Assembly: GCF_027923845.1 (NCBI RefSeq)
Contig: NZ_AP026933.1
Span: forward strand, 372,001-436,000
DNA: 64,000 nucleotides
Reading direction: 5' to 3'
Source: Spiroplasma ixodetis
GTDB lineage: Bacteria > Bacillota_I > Bacilli_A > Mycoplasmatales > VBWQ01
Both the position numbers and the translations under genes were made by a program. Below are positions 1-10,970 of this stretch, piece by piece; the stretch's first letter is position 1, and each line of letters begins with the position of its first letter. The notes under the pieces were generated by a model. The model had not been told where the DNA came from. It saw nothing but the letters and a program-made list of their open reading frames with translations, and ran no database searches.

Positions 1-260
1 AAAAGGAAAAAGAATTATTGATTACATTAGATGAATATATAATTATTTTGCAAAAAATTGAAAAACAGCATCAACCGCATTTACTTACAAATTATATTCA
101 GAAATTAGCTAAGTTATTTCATTCTTATTATAATAAACATAAAGTTATTAGTGAAGATCAACAATTAACAATTCAACGATTAACATTAGTTTTAGCAATA
201 AAACAAATAATGGCCAATGCTTTAAATTTAATTGGTGTGGATGCGCCTAAAAAGATGTAA
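1..260 (+). CDS. argS: Arginyl-tRNA synthetase, C-terminal end (partial)
   Basis: The reading frame enters from the left edge and ends at TAA, giving the last ~85 residues of a class Ia aminoacyl-tRNA synthetase that charges tRNA-Arg. It shows the helical DALR anticodon-binding domain: HLLTNYIQKLAKLFHSYYN, followed by the terminal ANALNLIGVDAPKKM, which matches the usual ArgS ending (A..LxLLGVxAPExM). Everything upstream, including the catalytic HIGH region, lies outside the window. It is followed 50 bases later by rpoE on the same strand. Assignment rests on recalled family motifs. Confidence 0.85.
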   Translation, partial: KEKELLITLDEYIIILQKIEKQHQPHLLTNYIQKLAKLFHSYYNKHKVISEDQQLTIQRLTLVLAIKQIMANALNLIGVDAPKKM

Positions 261-312
261 AAAAATATATTTTTTATTATTTATAATATACAATTTAGAA
301 GGTGATTAAGAA

Positions 313-721
313 ATGCAAAACAAACAAACATTAGTAGAAGTAGCATATAGTTTTTTATGCAAAAAGAAAAAAAAGCAGTTTTAATGAAATTTGAACACAT
401 GTTAAAAAACAATGTAATATTTCTAAAGAAGATGAAGAAAAAATTGCTGGTGAACTTTATACTGGAATTATTTTAAATACCAATTTTTTCTTAAAAAATG
501 ATAAACTTTGATATCCACGTAATGAAGTCTCATTAGAGGAAATTAAAGAACATATGACAAGAGTAGAAATTCCAAGTAATACAAAAGACGAAATTGATAG
601 TACTGAAACAGTTACAGATAATGATGAAACTATAGATTTAAGTGAAGACGTAGAAGATGAAGATGATGATTTAGATACCATTAGTATTAAACCATTAGAA
701 GATAGTTATGATGATGAATAA
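313..721 (+). pseudogene. rpoE: RNA polymerase delta subunit, frameshifted
   Basis: RpoE is the Firmicutes/Mollicutes RNA polymerase delta subunit, an N-terminal HARE-HTH domain with a very acidic C-terminal tail. Both parts are visible: helix-forming N-terminus, then TNFFLKNDKLWYPRNEVS (TGA as Trp) and a tail rich in Asp/Glu ending DDE. AAGGTGAT lies just upstream of the ATG at 313. The frame breaks twice: near 357 in a T run (SF to MQKEKKAVLMKFEHML) and near 403-412 in an A run (to CNISKEDEEKIAGELY), so no intact protein can be read. Both breaks are one-base events in homopolymers. Position directly upstream of pyrG matches Bacillus-type gene order. It is either a decayed gene or carries sequencing errors. 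Confidence 0.8.
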
Positions 722-757
722 TAATGATATTATTAATTAATATTTAGGAGAAAACTA

Positions 758-2362
758 ATGAATTCAAAGTATATATTTATTACTGGTGGTGTTGTATCAT
801 CTTTAGGTAAAGGAATTACAGCAGCATCGCTTGGGCGTATATTAAAGCAAAAAAATATTAAGATTTTTATGCAAAAATTTGACCCTTATATTAATGTTGA
901 CCCAGGTACTATGAGTCCTTATCAACACGGTGAAGTATATGTAACTAGTGATGGTGCTGAAACTGATTTAGATTTAGGTCATTATGAACGTTTTATTGAT
1001 GAAAATCTGACTAGAGATTCCAATATTACTGCCGGAAAAGTATACCAAACTGTTTTAAAAAAGGAACGTGATGGTTTTTATGAAGGGAAAACTGTACAAG
1101 TTGTACCTCATGTTACTGATGAAATTAAAAAACATATTTTTAATTCCGCAATTAATAGTAAGGCTGATGTTATTATTACCGAAATTGGTGGAACAGTTGG
1201 TGATATTGAATCATTAGCTTTTATTGAAGCCATTAGACAAGTTAAAAACGAAAAAGGTCATGAAAATGTTATTGTTATTCACACTACATTAATTCCTTAT
1301 TTACATTCGGTTGGTGAATTTAAAACGAAACCCAGTCAACATTCAGTAAAAGAAATATTATCATTAGGTATTCAACCTGATATTTTGGTTTGTCGTAGTG
1401 AAACTATGCCACCTGATCATATTTTTGATAAATTATCTTTATTTTGTAATATTAAACGCAGTCATGTTTTAGCAATTCCTGATTGTGATAATATTTATAA
1501 AGTGCCATTATCTTTAGAACAACAAAAAATTGATGAAGTAGTTTCAGAATTATTAAAGTTAAATAAAACTAAACCAGATATGTCAGAATGACATGCAATT
1601 GTTAAAAAGTTAGATAATATTAATCAAGAAGTTACTGTTGGTATTGTGGCAAAGTATTCGAATTTAAGTGATGCTTACTTATCAGTAATTGAATCATTGA
1701 AAATTGCAGGTTATAGTCTTAATACTAAAGTTAATTATAAAATTATTAACGCCGAAAGTTTAGATAGTAAAAACATTAATTCTATGCTTTCCCCTTTCCA
1801 AGCAATAATTGTTCCTGGTGGCTTTGGTAATCGTGGTGTTGAAGGCAAAATCAATGCAATTAATTATACTCGAATTAATAAAGTTCCTTTCTTGGGATTA
1901 TGTTTAGGTATGCAGTTAGCTTGTATTGAATATGCTCGTAATGTATGTAATTTACAAGATGCTAATTCTACTGAATTTAATGAAAAAACTAAAAATCCTA
2001 TTTTTGATTTATTACGTGGTAAAAATAAAAATGATCAAATTGGGGGAACTTTAAGATTGGGTAATTATCCAACCACTTTAATTAATGATTCATTAGCAAA
2101 ATCTCTTTATAAACAAACTATTATTATTGAACGTCATCGTCATCGTTATGAATTTAATAATAGTTATAAAACATTACTTGCAAAAAATGGATTAATTTTT
2201 AGTGGTATATATAATAAAGAAGATTTGGTAGAAGTGATTGAGTTGCCAAAAGAAGTACATCCATTCTTTATTGCAAGTCAGTTTCATCCTGAATTCACAT
2301 CAAGAATTAATAAACCAAATCCTTTATTTTTAGGATTAATTAAAAGTATTATTAAAAAATAA
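758..2362 (+). CDS. pyrG: CTP synthase
   Basis: Makes CTP from UTP, ATP and glutamine in the cytosol. The 534-residue length fits the family (~535-550). The N-terminal synthetase domain begins [17 protein letters not shown], with the classic P-loop-like [10 protein letters not shown]. The C-terminal class I glutamine amidotransferase domain (from residue ~290) has [11 protein letters not shown], the nucleophile Cys in GLCLGMQLA and the His-Glu pair in SQFHPEF. A TGA at 1589-1591 between the two domains is read as Trp; under the standard code the gene would look split. RBS TTAGGAG lies upstream. It follows rpoE, as in Bacillus subtilis. Confidence 0.97.
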
Positions 2363-2511
2363 TGATTAAGTAAGAAAATTTAATTTTAAAATTGTTATAA
2401 TTTTTATGAATTGTATATTCTCAAAATATATATTCAACTAGATATGCAACTAGATTTTTTATGAAAATATATAATATAAGGTTATAATATTTTAAGAAAG
2501 AAGGAAAAGAA

Positions 2512-3381
2512 ATGAATAAATTTGTTAGTGCAAAAAATATGATTGATAAAGCAAAAGCAGGTAAATATGCCGTTGCTCACTTTAATATTAATAATTTAGA
2601 ATGAACAAGATCTATTCTTGAAGTTGCACAAGAAACTAAATCATCTGTTATTTTAGGTGTTTCAGAAGGTGCTATTAAATATATGGGTGGATTTAACACA
2701 GTTGTTAGTATGACTTTAGCGTTATTGAATGATTTAAATATTACTATTCCAGTGGCATTACATTTAGATCATGGTCAATCAATAGATTCTTGTAAGAAAG
2801 CATTAGATGCTGGTTTTAGTTCAGTTATGTTTGATGGTTCTCATTTAGATTTTAATGAAAATATAAAAGGTACCAAAGAAGTAGTTACTTATGCTAAGAA
2901 AAAAAATGCATCTGTTGAAGCAGAAGCAGGTACTATTGGTGGTGAAGAAGATGGAGTTATTGGTAGTGGTGAGATTGCTAGTGAGGAAGATTGTAAATCA
3001 TTAGCAGCTTTAGGAATTGACTTTTTAGCAGCCGGAATAAATAATATTCATGGAAAGTATCCTAAAAATTGAGATGGTTTAAATTTTGATGTGTTAAAAA
3101 ATTTATCAGTAGCTTCAAATAAGCCAATGGTATTACATGGTGGTTCTGGAATTCCAAAAGATCAGGTTAAAAAAGCTATTAATTTAGGAATTAGTAAAAT
3201 TAATGTTAATACTGAATTACAAGAAGTATTCGCCGCAGCTATTGAAAAATATGTTACGGAAGGAAAACTTAATGAAGATAAAGGGTTTGATCCTAGAAAA
3301 ATTTTTAAGCCAGGAATGGAAGCAATTAAACTTAAAGCTAAAGAATTATTAACAGAATTTGGTTCATTAGGAAAATCTTAA
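2512..3381 (+). CDS. fba: Class II fructose-1,6-bisphosphate aldolase
   Basis: Zn-dependent glycolytic aldolase cleaving fructose 1,6-bisphosphate to DHAP and glyceraldehyde 3-phosphate. The protein has 289 residues, the normal size. Metal and substrate motifs are clear: AHFNINN near the N-terminus, ALHLDHG with metal-ligand His, DGSHLDF, EAEAGTIGGEEDG, and VLHGGSGIP followed by KINVNTELQ. TGA encodes two Trp residues. The ATG is preceded by GAAGGAAAAG. A rho-independent terminator follows directly, so the gene probably forms its own transcript or ends the pyrG unit. Confidence 0.97.
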
Positions 3382-3418
3382 AAAAATGGTCATATTATTA
3401 CTAATATGACCATTTTTA
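3382..3418 (+). terminator. Terminator after fba
   Basis: The stem AATGGTCATATTA pairs with TAATATGACCATT around a TTAC loop and is followed by a short T run. A-rich sequence on the other side lets it work in both directions, for fba and for the convergent PPC gene. Confidence 0.85.
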
Positions 3419-3434
3419 AATAATTTTCCTTAAA

Positions 3435-3872
3435 TTAAGATAAATTTCAAATATGAAAATTACTTTTATTATCAATAACTTGTGATATTTTTTCATTACT
3501 TAAAATATCAATTATTACTTCGGCCTTAATAGCAACTTTCGCGTCTAACATATGACCACCAATTACGTTAAAATTATCATCACCAAAAGTAGTATGACAA
3601 TGAATAATTGGTTTATTTCTATCTTTTTCATCTCAAATGATTGTTCCAATTGTTGATAACAATTCATATTGTTCAAGAAAAGTTTTTTTTATATAATCAG
3701 TACTTTTTTTAGGAATGTAGCCTAAAGTGACATTAGTAATAGCACCAATCATTTGGAATTGTGCCATTCCTATGTTTTCTTTAATAGCAAATTGCTCTAA
3801 AGTTTTAATAATCATTTCATCTTTTTCAATAATTAATGCATACTTATTTCCGATCATTTTTTTAATTTTCAT
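3435..3872 (-). CDS. PPC/DUF296-domain protein (DNA-binding-like)
   Basis: A 145-residue single-domain protein of the PPC (plant and prokaryote conserved, DUF296) family. The family fold is seen: N-terminal YALIIEKDEMIIKTLEQFA, the core IGMAQFQMIGAITNVTLGY, then IIHCHTTFGDDNFNVIGGH followed by ML, with the characteristic His residues and GGH motif. Family members form trimers and related domains in AT-hook proteins bind AT-rich DNA; the bacterial stand-alone role is poorly known, so no function is inferred. Two TGA codons are read as Trp (near 3633 and 3447). The RBS AAAGGTGAG lies before ATG. It converges with fba. Confidence 0.82.
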
Positions 3873-4062
3873 AATAAGAATCTCACCTTTCTTTTAGCAG
3901 TATTTTAACATATTTATTAATAGCAATAATGATTAAAATTGATTATTATAGGAAAAAAATATTTTTCTTTTTGTAATAAAAATTATTTTAAAAAGAAAAT
4001 ATATTAATTTTAAAATTAATAGGTATAATAAAACTAATATTTAAACTAAGGAAGTGATAAAG

Positions 4063-4506
4063 TTGAAAACTAATGGTTTAGTAATTGCTATTGGTAATGA
4101 TCATACCGCTTATGAATTTAAACAACCAATTATTAAATTTTTACATACAGAAGGCTATCAAATTTTAGATTTAGGAACAAATAGCAGTGAACCTGTTGAT
4201 TATCCTAATTTTGGTTTTAATGTTGCAAATGCTATTGTTAGTAAAAAAGCAGATTTTGGTATTGTAATTTGTGGTACTGGTATTGGTATTAGCATTGCTA
4301 CCAATCGTATTAATGGTGTTCGTTGTGCTCTTTGCTATGAGGAAGAAACAGTAAGATTGGCAAGACTTCATAATGACGCTAATGTTTTAGCACTAGGTGC
4401 TAGAATTATTTCTGATTATAAAGCAGTAGAACTTGTGAAATTATTTTTAAATACTAAAACAAGTGATGAAAAAAGACATCAATTAAGAGTTGCAAAACTA
4501 AAATAA
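4063..4506 (+). CDS. rpiB: Ribose-5-phosphate isomerase B
   Basis: Interconverts ribose 5-phosphate and ribulose 5-phosphate (RpiB/LacAB sugar-phosphate isomerase family). About 147 residues, the family size. Motifs: IAIGNDHTAYEFK at the N-terminus, DLGTNSSEPVDYP, then IVICGTGIGISIATN with the active-site Cys, and LHNDANVLALGAR. I chose the TTG at 4063 because AAGGAAG (4048-4054) then sits 8 bases upstream; the in-frame GTG at 4054 overlaps that RBS. A LacA/LacB-type isomerase is the alternative, but the single gene next to glyA favours RpiB. It runs 37 bases ahead of glyA and is probably cotranscribed. Confidence 0.9.
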   Translation: MKTNGLVIAIGNDHTAYEFKQPIIKFLHTEGYQILDLGTNSSEPVDYPNFGFNVANAIVSKKADFGIVICGTGIGISIATNRINGVRCALCYEEETVRLARLHNDANVLALGARIISDYKAVELVKLFLNTKTSDEKRHQLRVAKLK

Positions 4507-4543
4507 TTTTACTATTAAATTATTAAAGAGAGGATGTTTAAAA

Positions 4544-5845
4544 ATGGATAAATCTTTTAATAAAGGTCTTGACCCAGAATTAAAAAAAATTGTGAAAGAT
4601 GAATGACAACGTCAACAAAATCATATTGAATTAATAGCTTCAGAAAACTATGTGTCACCAGCTGTACTTACACTCGCTGGAACAATATTAACTAATAAGT
4701 ATGCAGAAGGTTATCCGGGCAGAAGATATTATAATGGTTGCGAAAATGTTGATAAAATTGAAAATTTGGCAATAGAGCGTTTTAAACAATTATTTAATTG
4801 TAGTCATAAACCAGGTCAATGTAAAAAAGGTAATTTTCATGCTAATGTACAACCTCATTCTGGTAGTCAAGCTAATGCTGAAGCATATGCTGCTATATTA
4901 CGTCCAGGTGATACTATTCTTGGTATGCAACTTGATGCCGGTGGTCATTTAACTCATGGTTATAAAATTAATTTTTCTGGTAAAATTTATCACGGTGTTA
5001 ATTATGGTGTAAGTAAAAAGGATGAATATTTAGATTATGATGAAATTTTAAAAATTGCTAAAGAATGTAAACCAAAAATTATTGTAGCAGGAGCTAGTGC
5101 TTATTCAAGACTTATTGATTGATCAAAGTTTCGTAAAATTGTTGATACTGTTGGAGCATATTTAATGGTTGATATGGCGCATATTGCTGGATTAATTGCT
5201 GCTGGATTACATCAAAATCCTATTTGTTATGCTGATATTACAACAACAACAACTCATAAAACATTAAGAGGACCACGTGGTGGTGCTATTCTTTGCACTG
5301 AAGAATTAAAAAAGAAAATTGATAGTGCGGTATTTCCTGGTAATCAAGGTGGACCATTGGAACATATTATTGCAGCAAAAGCACAAGCTTTTTATGAAGC
5401 ATTAACACCAGAATTTAAAACTTATCAAATGCAAGTAATTAAGAATGCGCAAGCATTAGCAAAAACTTTTCTTGATGCAAAATTTCATGTAGTGGCGGGT
5501 GGAACTGATAATCATTTATTAACTGTTAATGTTACTAACATTAACGGTTTAAATGGTAAAGAAGCTGTTGATATTTTAGAAAAGATTAATATTGTTGCTA
5601 ATAAGAATGGCGTTCCCTTTGATCCTTTACCAGCTGTTATTACTAGTGGTGTTCGTTTTGGTAGTCCAGCAATGACAACGAGAGGTTTTAAAGAAGAACA
5701 GTTTATTGAATTAGGAAAGATTATTATTAGTGCTTGAAAATTACCTAAGGGTATTAATGATGATGGTTTACATGAATTAAGAAAAAAAGTTGATATACTT
5801 TTAAATAAATTTCCCATTTATGAAGATATAAAATTACCTCAATAA
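4544..5845 (+). CDS. glyA: Serine hydroxymethyltransferase
   Basis: PLP enzyme converting serine and tetrahydrofolate to glycine and 5,10-methylene-THF, feeding one-carbon metabolism. The 433-residue length is slightly longer than usual (~415-420). Motifs: [38 protein letters not shown], and the PLP-lysine signature [15 protein letters not shown]. Downstream come [15 protein letters not shown] and [14 protein letters not shown] small extension ([12 protein letters not shown]) sits between the substrate-binding YYNGC segment and QPHSG. Several TGA codons encode Trp. ATG at 4544 has GAGAGGAT upstream. A strong terminator follows. Confidence 0.96.
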
Positions 5846-5874
5846 TAAAATAATTATTTTACATTTGGAATATG

Positions 5875-5912
5875 AAAATAAGTTTTCTGTTAATTAACAG
5901 AAAACTTATTTT
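5875..5912. terminator. Bidirectional terminator between glyA and ftsK
   Basis: AAAATAAGTTTTCTGTT and its complement form a near-perfect 17-bp stem followed by TTATTTTTTT. The gene on the other strand (ftsK) stops inside the stem base, so one hairpin probably ends both convergent units. Confidence 0.85.
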
Positions 5913-7221
5913 ATTTTTTTGAATCTTTAATTTCTTTTATTTTTTCAATAAAATTATTATCATGTTTAACCGAAGATTGTTCTTTAATAAACTTTATTAA
6001 TTCCGAAACATCTTCATTACTAATTCATGGTGCTTGTAAGCGATTGATATTATTTTGTCCTGGAGCTAAAAATAACATATCGCCTTTACCTAATAATTTT
6101 TCTGCTCCAGCAGTATCAAGGATTGTTTTTGAATCAATTCAAGATGCAACTTTAAAAGCAATTCTTGCTGGAATATTATTTGGCTTTTCTCCCTTTATGT
6201 ACTATTTTAATTTTATCACATAAATGCTGAGAAAAGCCTATCTACGGACTTCTCCCCACATTTTTAAATCAAACATAGAATTACAGTTTCAAAACTAGGT
6301 ATCTTGTTGAATTTATATGCAGCTTCTTTAGCATATAAATGAACATGATGTTTTAGAAATGTTTAGTAATCTGTGTAACTTACAAAAATAACTATGTTTA
6401 ATTAATTCTAGTAAATATAATTAAATGACTAGAAAGAGTGAGTTACAGATGGCTAAAAAAGATAACTTTAATAATAATGATCCAATATCAAAAGCAGTAG
6501 ATTTATTACTAGAAAATACTGAAGATTTAACAACAGTTTTTAAACCTGGCGGTTTATATAAAGAATTAACAAAAAGATTAGTTGAAAAAATGTTGAATTC
6601 TGAAATGCAAAATTATTTAGGATATGAAAAAAATCAACATAGTACTACTGAAAATGCTCGTAATGGTACAAGTTCAAAAAAATTAATAACTCAACAAGGT
6701 AAAATTGAAATTGATGTACCAAGAGATCGCAATAGTAATTTTACTCCTGTAATAGTTCCTAAAAGGCAAAGAAGATTTGATGGTTTTGATCAACAAGTTC
6801 TTTCCTTGTATGCAAAAGGAATGACATTATCTGACATTAGAATGCAGTTGCAAGAGTTATATCATGGTGCTGATATTAGTGAAAGTGTTATTAGTCAAAT
6901 TACTGATGATGTTATTGATGATGTTAAAGCATGACAAAATCGACCATTAGAAAGTATTTATCCTATTGTTTATTTTGATTGTATAGTAGTTAAAGTACGA
7001 CAAGATAAACGGATTATTAACAAATCAGTTTATATAGCATTAGGAGTTGATTTAGAAGGCAAAAAAGATGTTTTAGGATTATGAATTAGTGAAAATGAAG
7101 GTTCTAAGTTTTGATTATCTAATTTCACAGAAATGAAAAATCGTGGCTTAAATGATATTCTTATTGCTTGTAGTGATAATTTAACAGGCATGTCAGAAGC
7201 AATACAATCAGTTTATCCTAA

Positions 7222-8084
7222 GAACCTGTTTAGAATCTTTTTAATAAAATTGAAATAAAGGACAGAACAACCATTTGTAAACTAGTATTTAGTTTTCTTT
7301 CACAATTTTTTCATAATCTTCTGCATTTTTCTAATCATGCAAAGCTTCGTTCTACAACTCATCTTTTTGGTAGTACTACAAAAGAATGTAATTCATTACG
7401 TTTTACAACTTCAACATTTGCATTTATGATTGTTTTGATTGCAGAAGCAAATTTTTCACCAGTATAGCCAGCATCTACTATTATTTTTTGAACTGTAGAA
7501 AGATTTTCTTTTTCACTTTTAATCATTATGATAGCACTATTACGATCTGTTTTTTCTGCTGTAGTTATGTAAATTGCATGTGGTAAACCTTGCGTATCAA
7601 CTGCAATATGACGTTTTATTCCTGAAATCTTTTTACCAGCATCATAACCTTTATTTTCAGTAGTATCTGTATTTTTAACACTTTGCAAATCAATTATACA
7701 AAAACTAGTTTTTTCTTTTCGATGATTCTTAATACGAATCTTTTTAACTAATTTTTTTAAAATTAATTGCAATACACTAGGTTCTTTATCATTGTTTTTA
7801 CTTCAAATTTGGAAATAATAATATACAGTTTGTCATTTTGGAAAATTTTTTGGTAACATTCTTCATTGACAACCACTTTTTAATACATATAAAACTGCAC
7901 AAAACACTTCATATAAATCTAAATTTCTTGGTTTTGTTTTCTTTTTGCTGTTTTCTAAAGTTGATTTTATGTTCTCAAATTGTTCTTTAGTAACATGACT
8001 TGGATAATTTTTATGCATATATACCTCTTATTTTAAAATATATAGTAATTTTACCTTATTTTCTAAAAGATTCTAAACAGGTTC
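7222..8084 (-). mobile_element. IS5-family element, 863 bp, copy 1
   Basis: Bounded by perfect inverted repeats GAACCTGTTTAGAATCTTTT and a TAA duplication. It is the innermost layer of the ftsK stack. It carries one transposase gene spanning nearly the whole element. Confidence 0.94.
7230..8018 (-). CDS. IS5-family transposase (copy 1)
   Basis: A 262-residue DDE transposase of the IS5 family (IS427-like, TNA-type target). N-terminal DUF4096-like region has LKSGCQWRMLPKNFPKWQTVYYYF; catalytic residues lie in CIIDxQSVK (D), IIVDAGYTGE (D) and VVERSFAWLEKCRR (E). This copy has Leu where the other intact copies have Ser directly after the first catalytic Asp (IIDLQS instead of IIDSQS). The stop codon overlaps the right inverted repeat. 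Five TGA codons are Trp. Confidence 0.9.
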
Positions 8085-10086
8085 TAAAACAGAACATCAA
8101 TTATGCATTGTTCATCAAATTAGAAATAGTTTAAAATATGTTTCATACAAACATCGAAAAGGTCTAGTTGCAGATTTAAAACCAATTTATAGTGCATGTA
8201 GTGAAGAACAAGCAATGCAAGCTTTAGAATCGTTTGAAAGTAAATGAAATAAACAATATCCTCAAATTACTAAATCTTGATATAAAAATTGAGATAATTT
8301 AATGGTTTTTATTAGTTATCCAGTAGAAATCAAAAGAGTGATTTATACTACAAATGCTATTGAATCTGTTAATAGTCAATTACGAAAAATCATCAGAAAT
8401 AAAAAAGTTTTTCCTAATGATATGGCAGTTTTCAAAATATTTTACTTGGCAATTGAAAATATAACAAAAAAATGAACATTGCCTATTCAAAATTGAAATA
8501 CAGCAATTGCTCATTTTATGATAAAATTTGAAGACAGAATTAATCTAAATTAGTAACTTTGTAAAACAAAGATACACAGATTATTAAAAAGCCTCGATGT
8601 TTTGCAACTTTGATATGTGTTTTAAATGTTCTTCTTATATGTTTTCAAACTGATTCAATTTGGTTGGTATTTACACCAATTTTTGAAACATAGCCATCTT
8701 GATGGTTAACTGTTTCATGCTTAGTGAAAACTGATTTAAAATCGCAATATCCTTTTCAAGAATCAGTATATACAAGACATTTTGAAGAAATGTGGTTTTT
8801 TGCAAACTGCAAAAGATTTTTACTCTTTGCGTTTTTCAATACTTTCACAATTAAATTATTGGTTGTTTTTTGATAAATGCCAACAATCAAGGTTTTATTC
8901 ACCAAGGATCTTCCTTGTTTTTTAAAACCCATATGTGAAAGATACATTTCATCAATTTGCACTGTACCTTCAACAATAAATTGAGGTTTTTGTTTTGCAA
9001 TACGTGTTCTGATTTTATGAGTCATTCTTCAAGCAGTTTTCAAAGTCACTCCCAATTCTTTTGCAATATCTGTTGATGGAATTCCATGTTTGGTGTTTAT
9101 TCATCTAAAGATAAGATAAAACCAAGATGTTAAAGATGTTTGTGACCTTGAAAATATGGTGCCTGTGAGAATGCTAAATGTTTGATTACATTTTAAACAT
9201 CTCATTCTTTTTAAATCAGAAGTATTCAAATTAAAATTAAAACACCTAATACATTTGTTTTCTTTCAAATTTGCTATATATGCAAGACATTGCTGTTCAG
9301 TTTGAAAAGCATTGTTGAATTCATTCAGTTTCATTATTCCCTCCACAAGTACATGTGGGGAGAAGTCCGTATTATTTTTAATTACGCCAGTAATTACATC
9401 TACTGATGGTCTTTGTGTTGCTATTACTAAATGAATTCCTGCCGCTCGACCCATTTGTGTAATTCGCATGATTCCTTCTTCAACTTGCTTGCTTGCTTGT
9501 ACCATTAAATCTGCTAATTCATCAATAACAATAATATAATAAGGTAATTTATCAATTTCTTGACTTATTTTTTTATTATAACTTTCAATATCACGATTTC
9601 CATTTTTTGCAAATAGTTGGTATCGACGCATCATTTCTAAAATTACTACTTGTAATGCTGCTGGTGTTTTGTTTGCTTCATTAATTACTGGAATAATTAA
9701 ATGTGGGATATCATTATAAATTGCTAATTCTACTCATTTAGGATCGATTAATATTAGTTTTATTTCATGAGGTTTGTATTGTAAGAGCAAAGAAATTAGT
9801 AAATCATTAATAAAAACGGATTTTCCTGAACCAGTATTACCAGCAATTAATAAGTGGGGCATTTCTTTAATGGATGCAACATGTAATCACCAGTAGTATT
9901 TCTACCAATACTAATTAATAATTTTTTATTTTTATATTTTTCGCTTATATTTTCAAATTGTTCTTGCATATTAATTGGAACAATATTTTTATTACTAACT
10001 TCAATTCCAATCATTGATTTACCAGCTATTGGTGCTTCGATTCTAATATTATTATTTGCTAAAACTAGTTTTAGTTCTTCTTCTAA

Positions 10087-10970
10087 GAACCTGTTTAGAA
10101 TCTTTTTAATAAAATTGAAATAAAGGACAGAACAACCATTTGTAAACTAGTATTTAGTTTTCTTTCACAATTTTTTCATAATCTTCTGCATTTTTCTAAT
10201 CATGCAAAGCTTCGTTCTACAACTCATCTTTTTGGTAGTACTACAAAAGAATGTAATTCATTACGTTTTACAACTTCAACATTTGCATTTATGATTGTTT
10301 TGATTGCAGAAGCAAATTTTTCACCAGTATAGCCAGCATCTACTATTATTTTTTGAACTGTAGAAAGATTTTCTTTTTCACTTTTAATCATTATGATAGC
10401 ACTATTACGATCTGTTTTTTCTGCTGTAGTTATGTAAATTGCATGTGGTAAACCTTGCGTATCAACTGCAATATGACGTTTTATTCCTGAAATCTTTTTA
10501 CCAGCATCATAACCTTTATTTTCAGTAGTATCTGTATTTTTAACACTTTGCGAATCAATTATACAAAAACTAGTTTTTTCTTTTCGATGATTCTTAATAC
10601 GAATCTTTTTAACTAATTTTTTTAAAATTAATTGCAATACACTAGGTTCTTTATCATTGTTTTTACTTCAAATTTGGAAATAATAATATACAGTTTGTCA
10701 TTTTGGAAAATTTTTTGGTAACATTCTTCATTGACAACCACTTTTTAATACATATAAAACTGCACAAAACACTTCATATAAATCTAAATTTCTTGGTTTT
10801 GTTTTCTTTTTGCTGTTTTCTAAAGTTGATTTTATGTTCTCAAATTGTTCTTTAGTAACATGACTTGGATAATTTTTATGCATATATACCTCTTATTTTA
10901 AAATATATAGTAATTTTACCTTATTTTCTAAAAGATTCTAAACAGGTTCTAAAAGATTCTAAACAGGTTC
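10087..10970 (-). mobile_element. IS5-family element, copy 2, with duplicated tip
   Basis: An 863-bp copy (10087-10949) inserted in ftsK with flanking TAA. A further 21 bases (10950-10970) repeat the terminal TAAAAGATTCTAAACAGGTTC, so this end has two tandem tips. The flanking TAA lies outside the second tip, so the extra tip is within the duplicated target. Confidence 0.9.
10095..10883 (-). CDS. IS5-family transposase (copy 2)
   Basis: Intact 262-residue IS5 transposase with the D, D and E motifs IIDSQS, VDAGYTGE and VVERSFAWLE. It is nearly identical to the copies at 47 kb, 53 kb and 55 kb. Confidence 0.9.

Larger units (their letters stand above)
6355..8595 (+). mobile_element. IS256-family element, interrupted by IS5
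   Basis: Inserted in the IS1595 copy with an 8-bp duplication GATGTTTT on both sides. The terminal repeats share AATCTGTGTA close to each tip. The plus-strand transposase (6425-8553) has the IS256-type layout, N-terminal KAVDLLLENTEDLTTVFK, LGYEKNQHSTTENARNG, then VYFDCIVVKV, ACSDNLTGMSEA and [11 protein letters not shown] with the D, D and E. It is split after IQSVYPK by the IS5 copy with a TAA duplication. Removing that copy restores a 420-codon frame. Confidence 0.92.
6182..9369 (-). mobile_element. IS1595-family element in ftsK, carrying nested IS256 and IS5
   Basis: A subtype-1 IS1595 copy flanked by 8-bp repeats TATTATTT (6174-6181 and 9370-9377). Ends are GGCTTTTCTCCC (left) and the complement of CGGACTTCTCCCCACA (right). 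Its transposase runs on the minus strand from 9334 to 6264 but is split by an IS256 copy at 6355-8595, which in turn holds an IS5 copy. With those removed, the element is about 940 bp and identical in plan to the intact copies. Confidence 0.92.

Noticed and set aside
457-681. Ser/Val-rich frame on the minus strand opposite rpoE
   Set aside because: It mirrors the acidic tail of RpoE, whose Asp/Glu codons read as Ser/Val on the other strand; no RBS.
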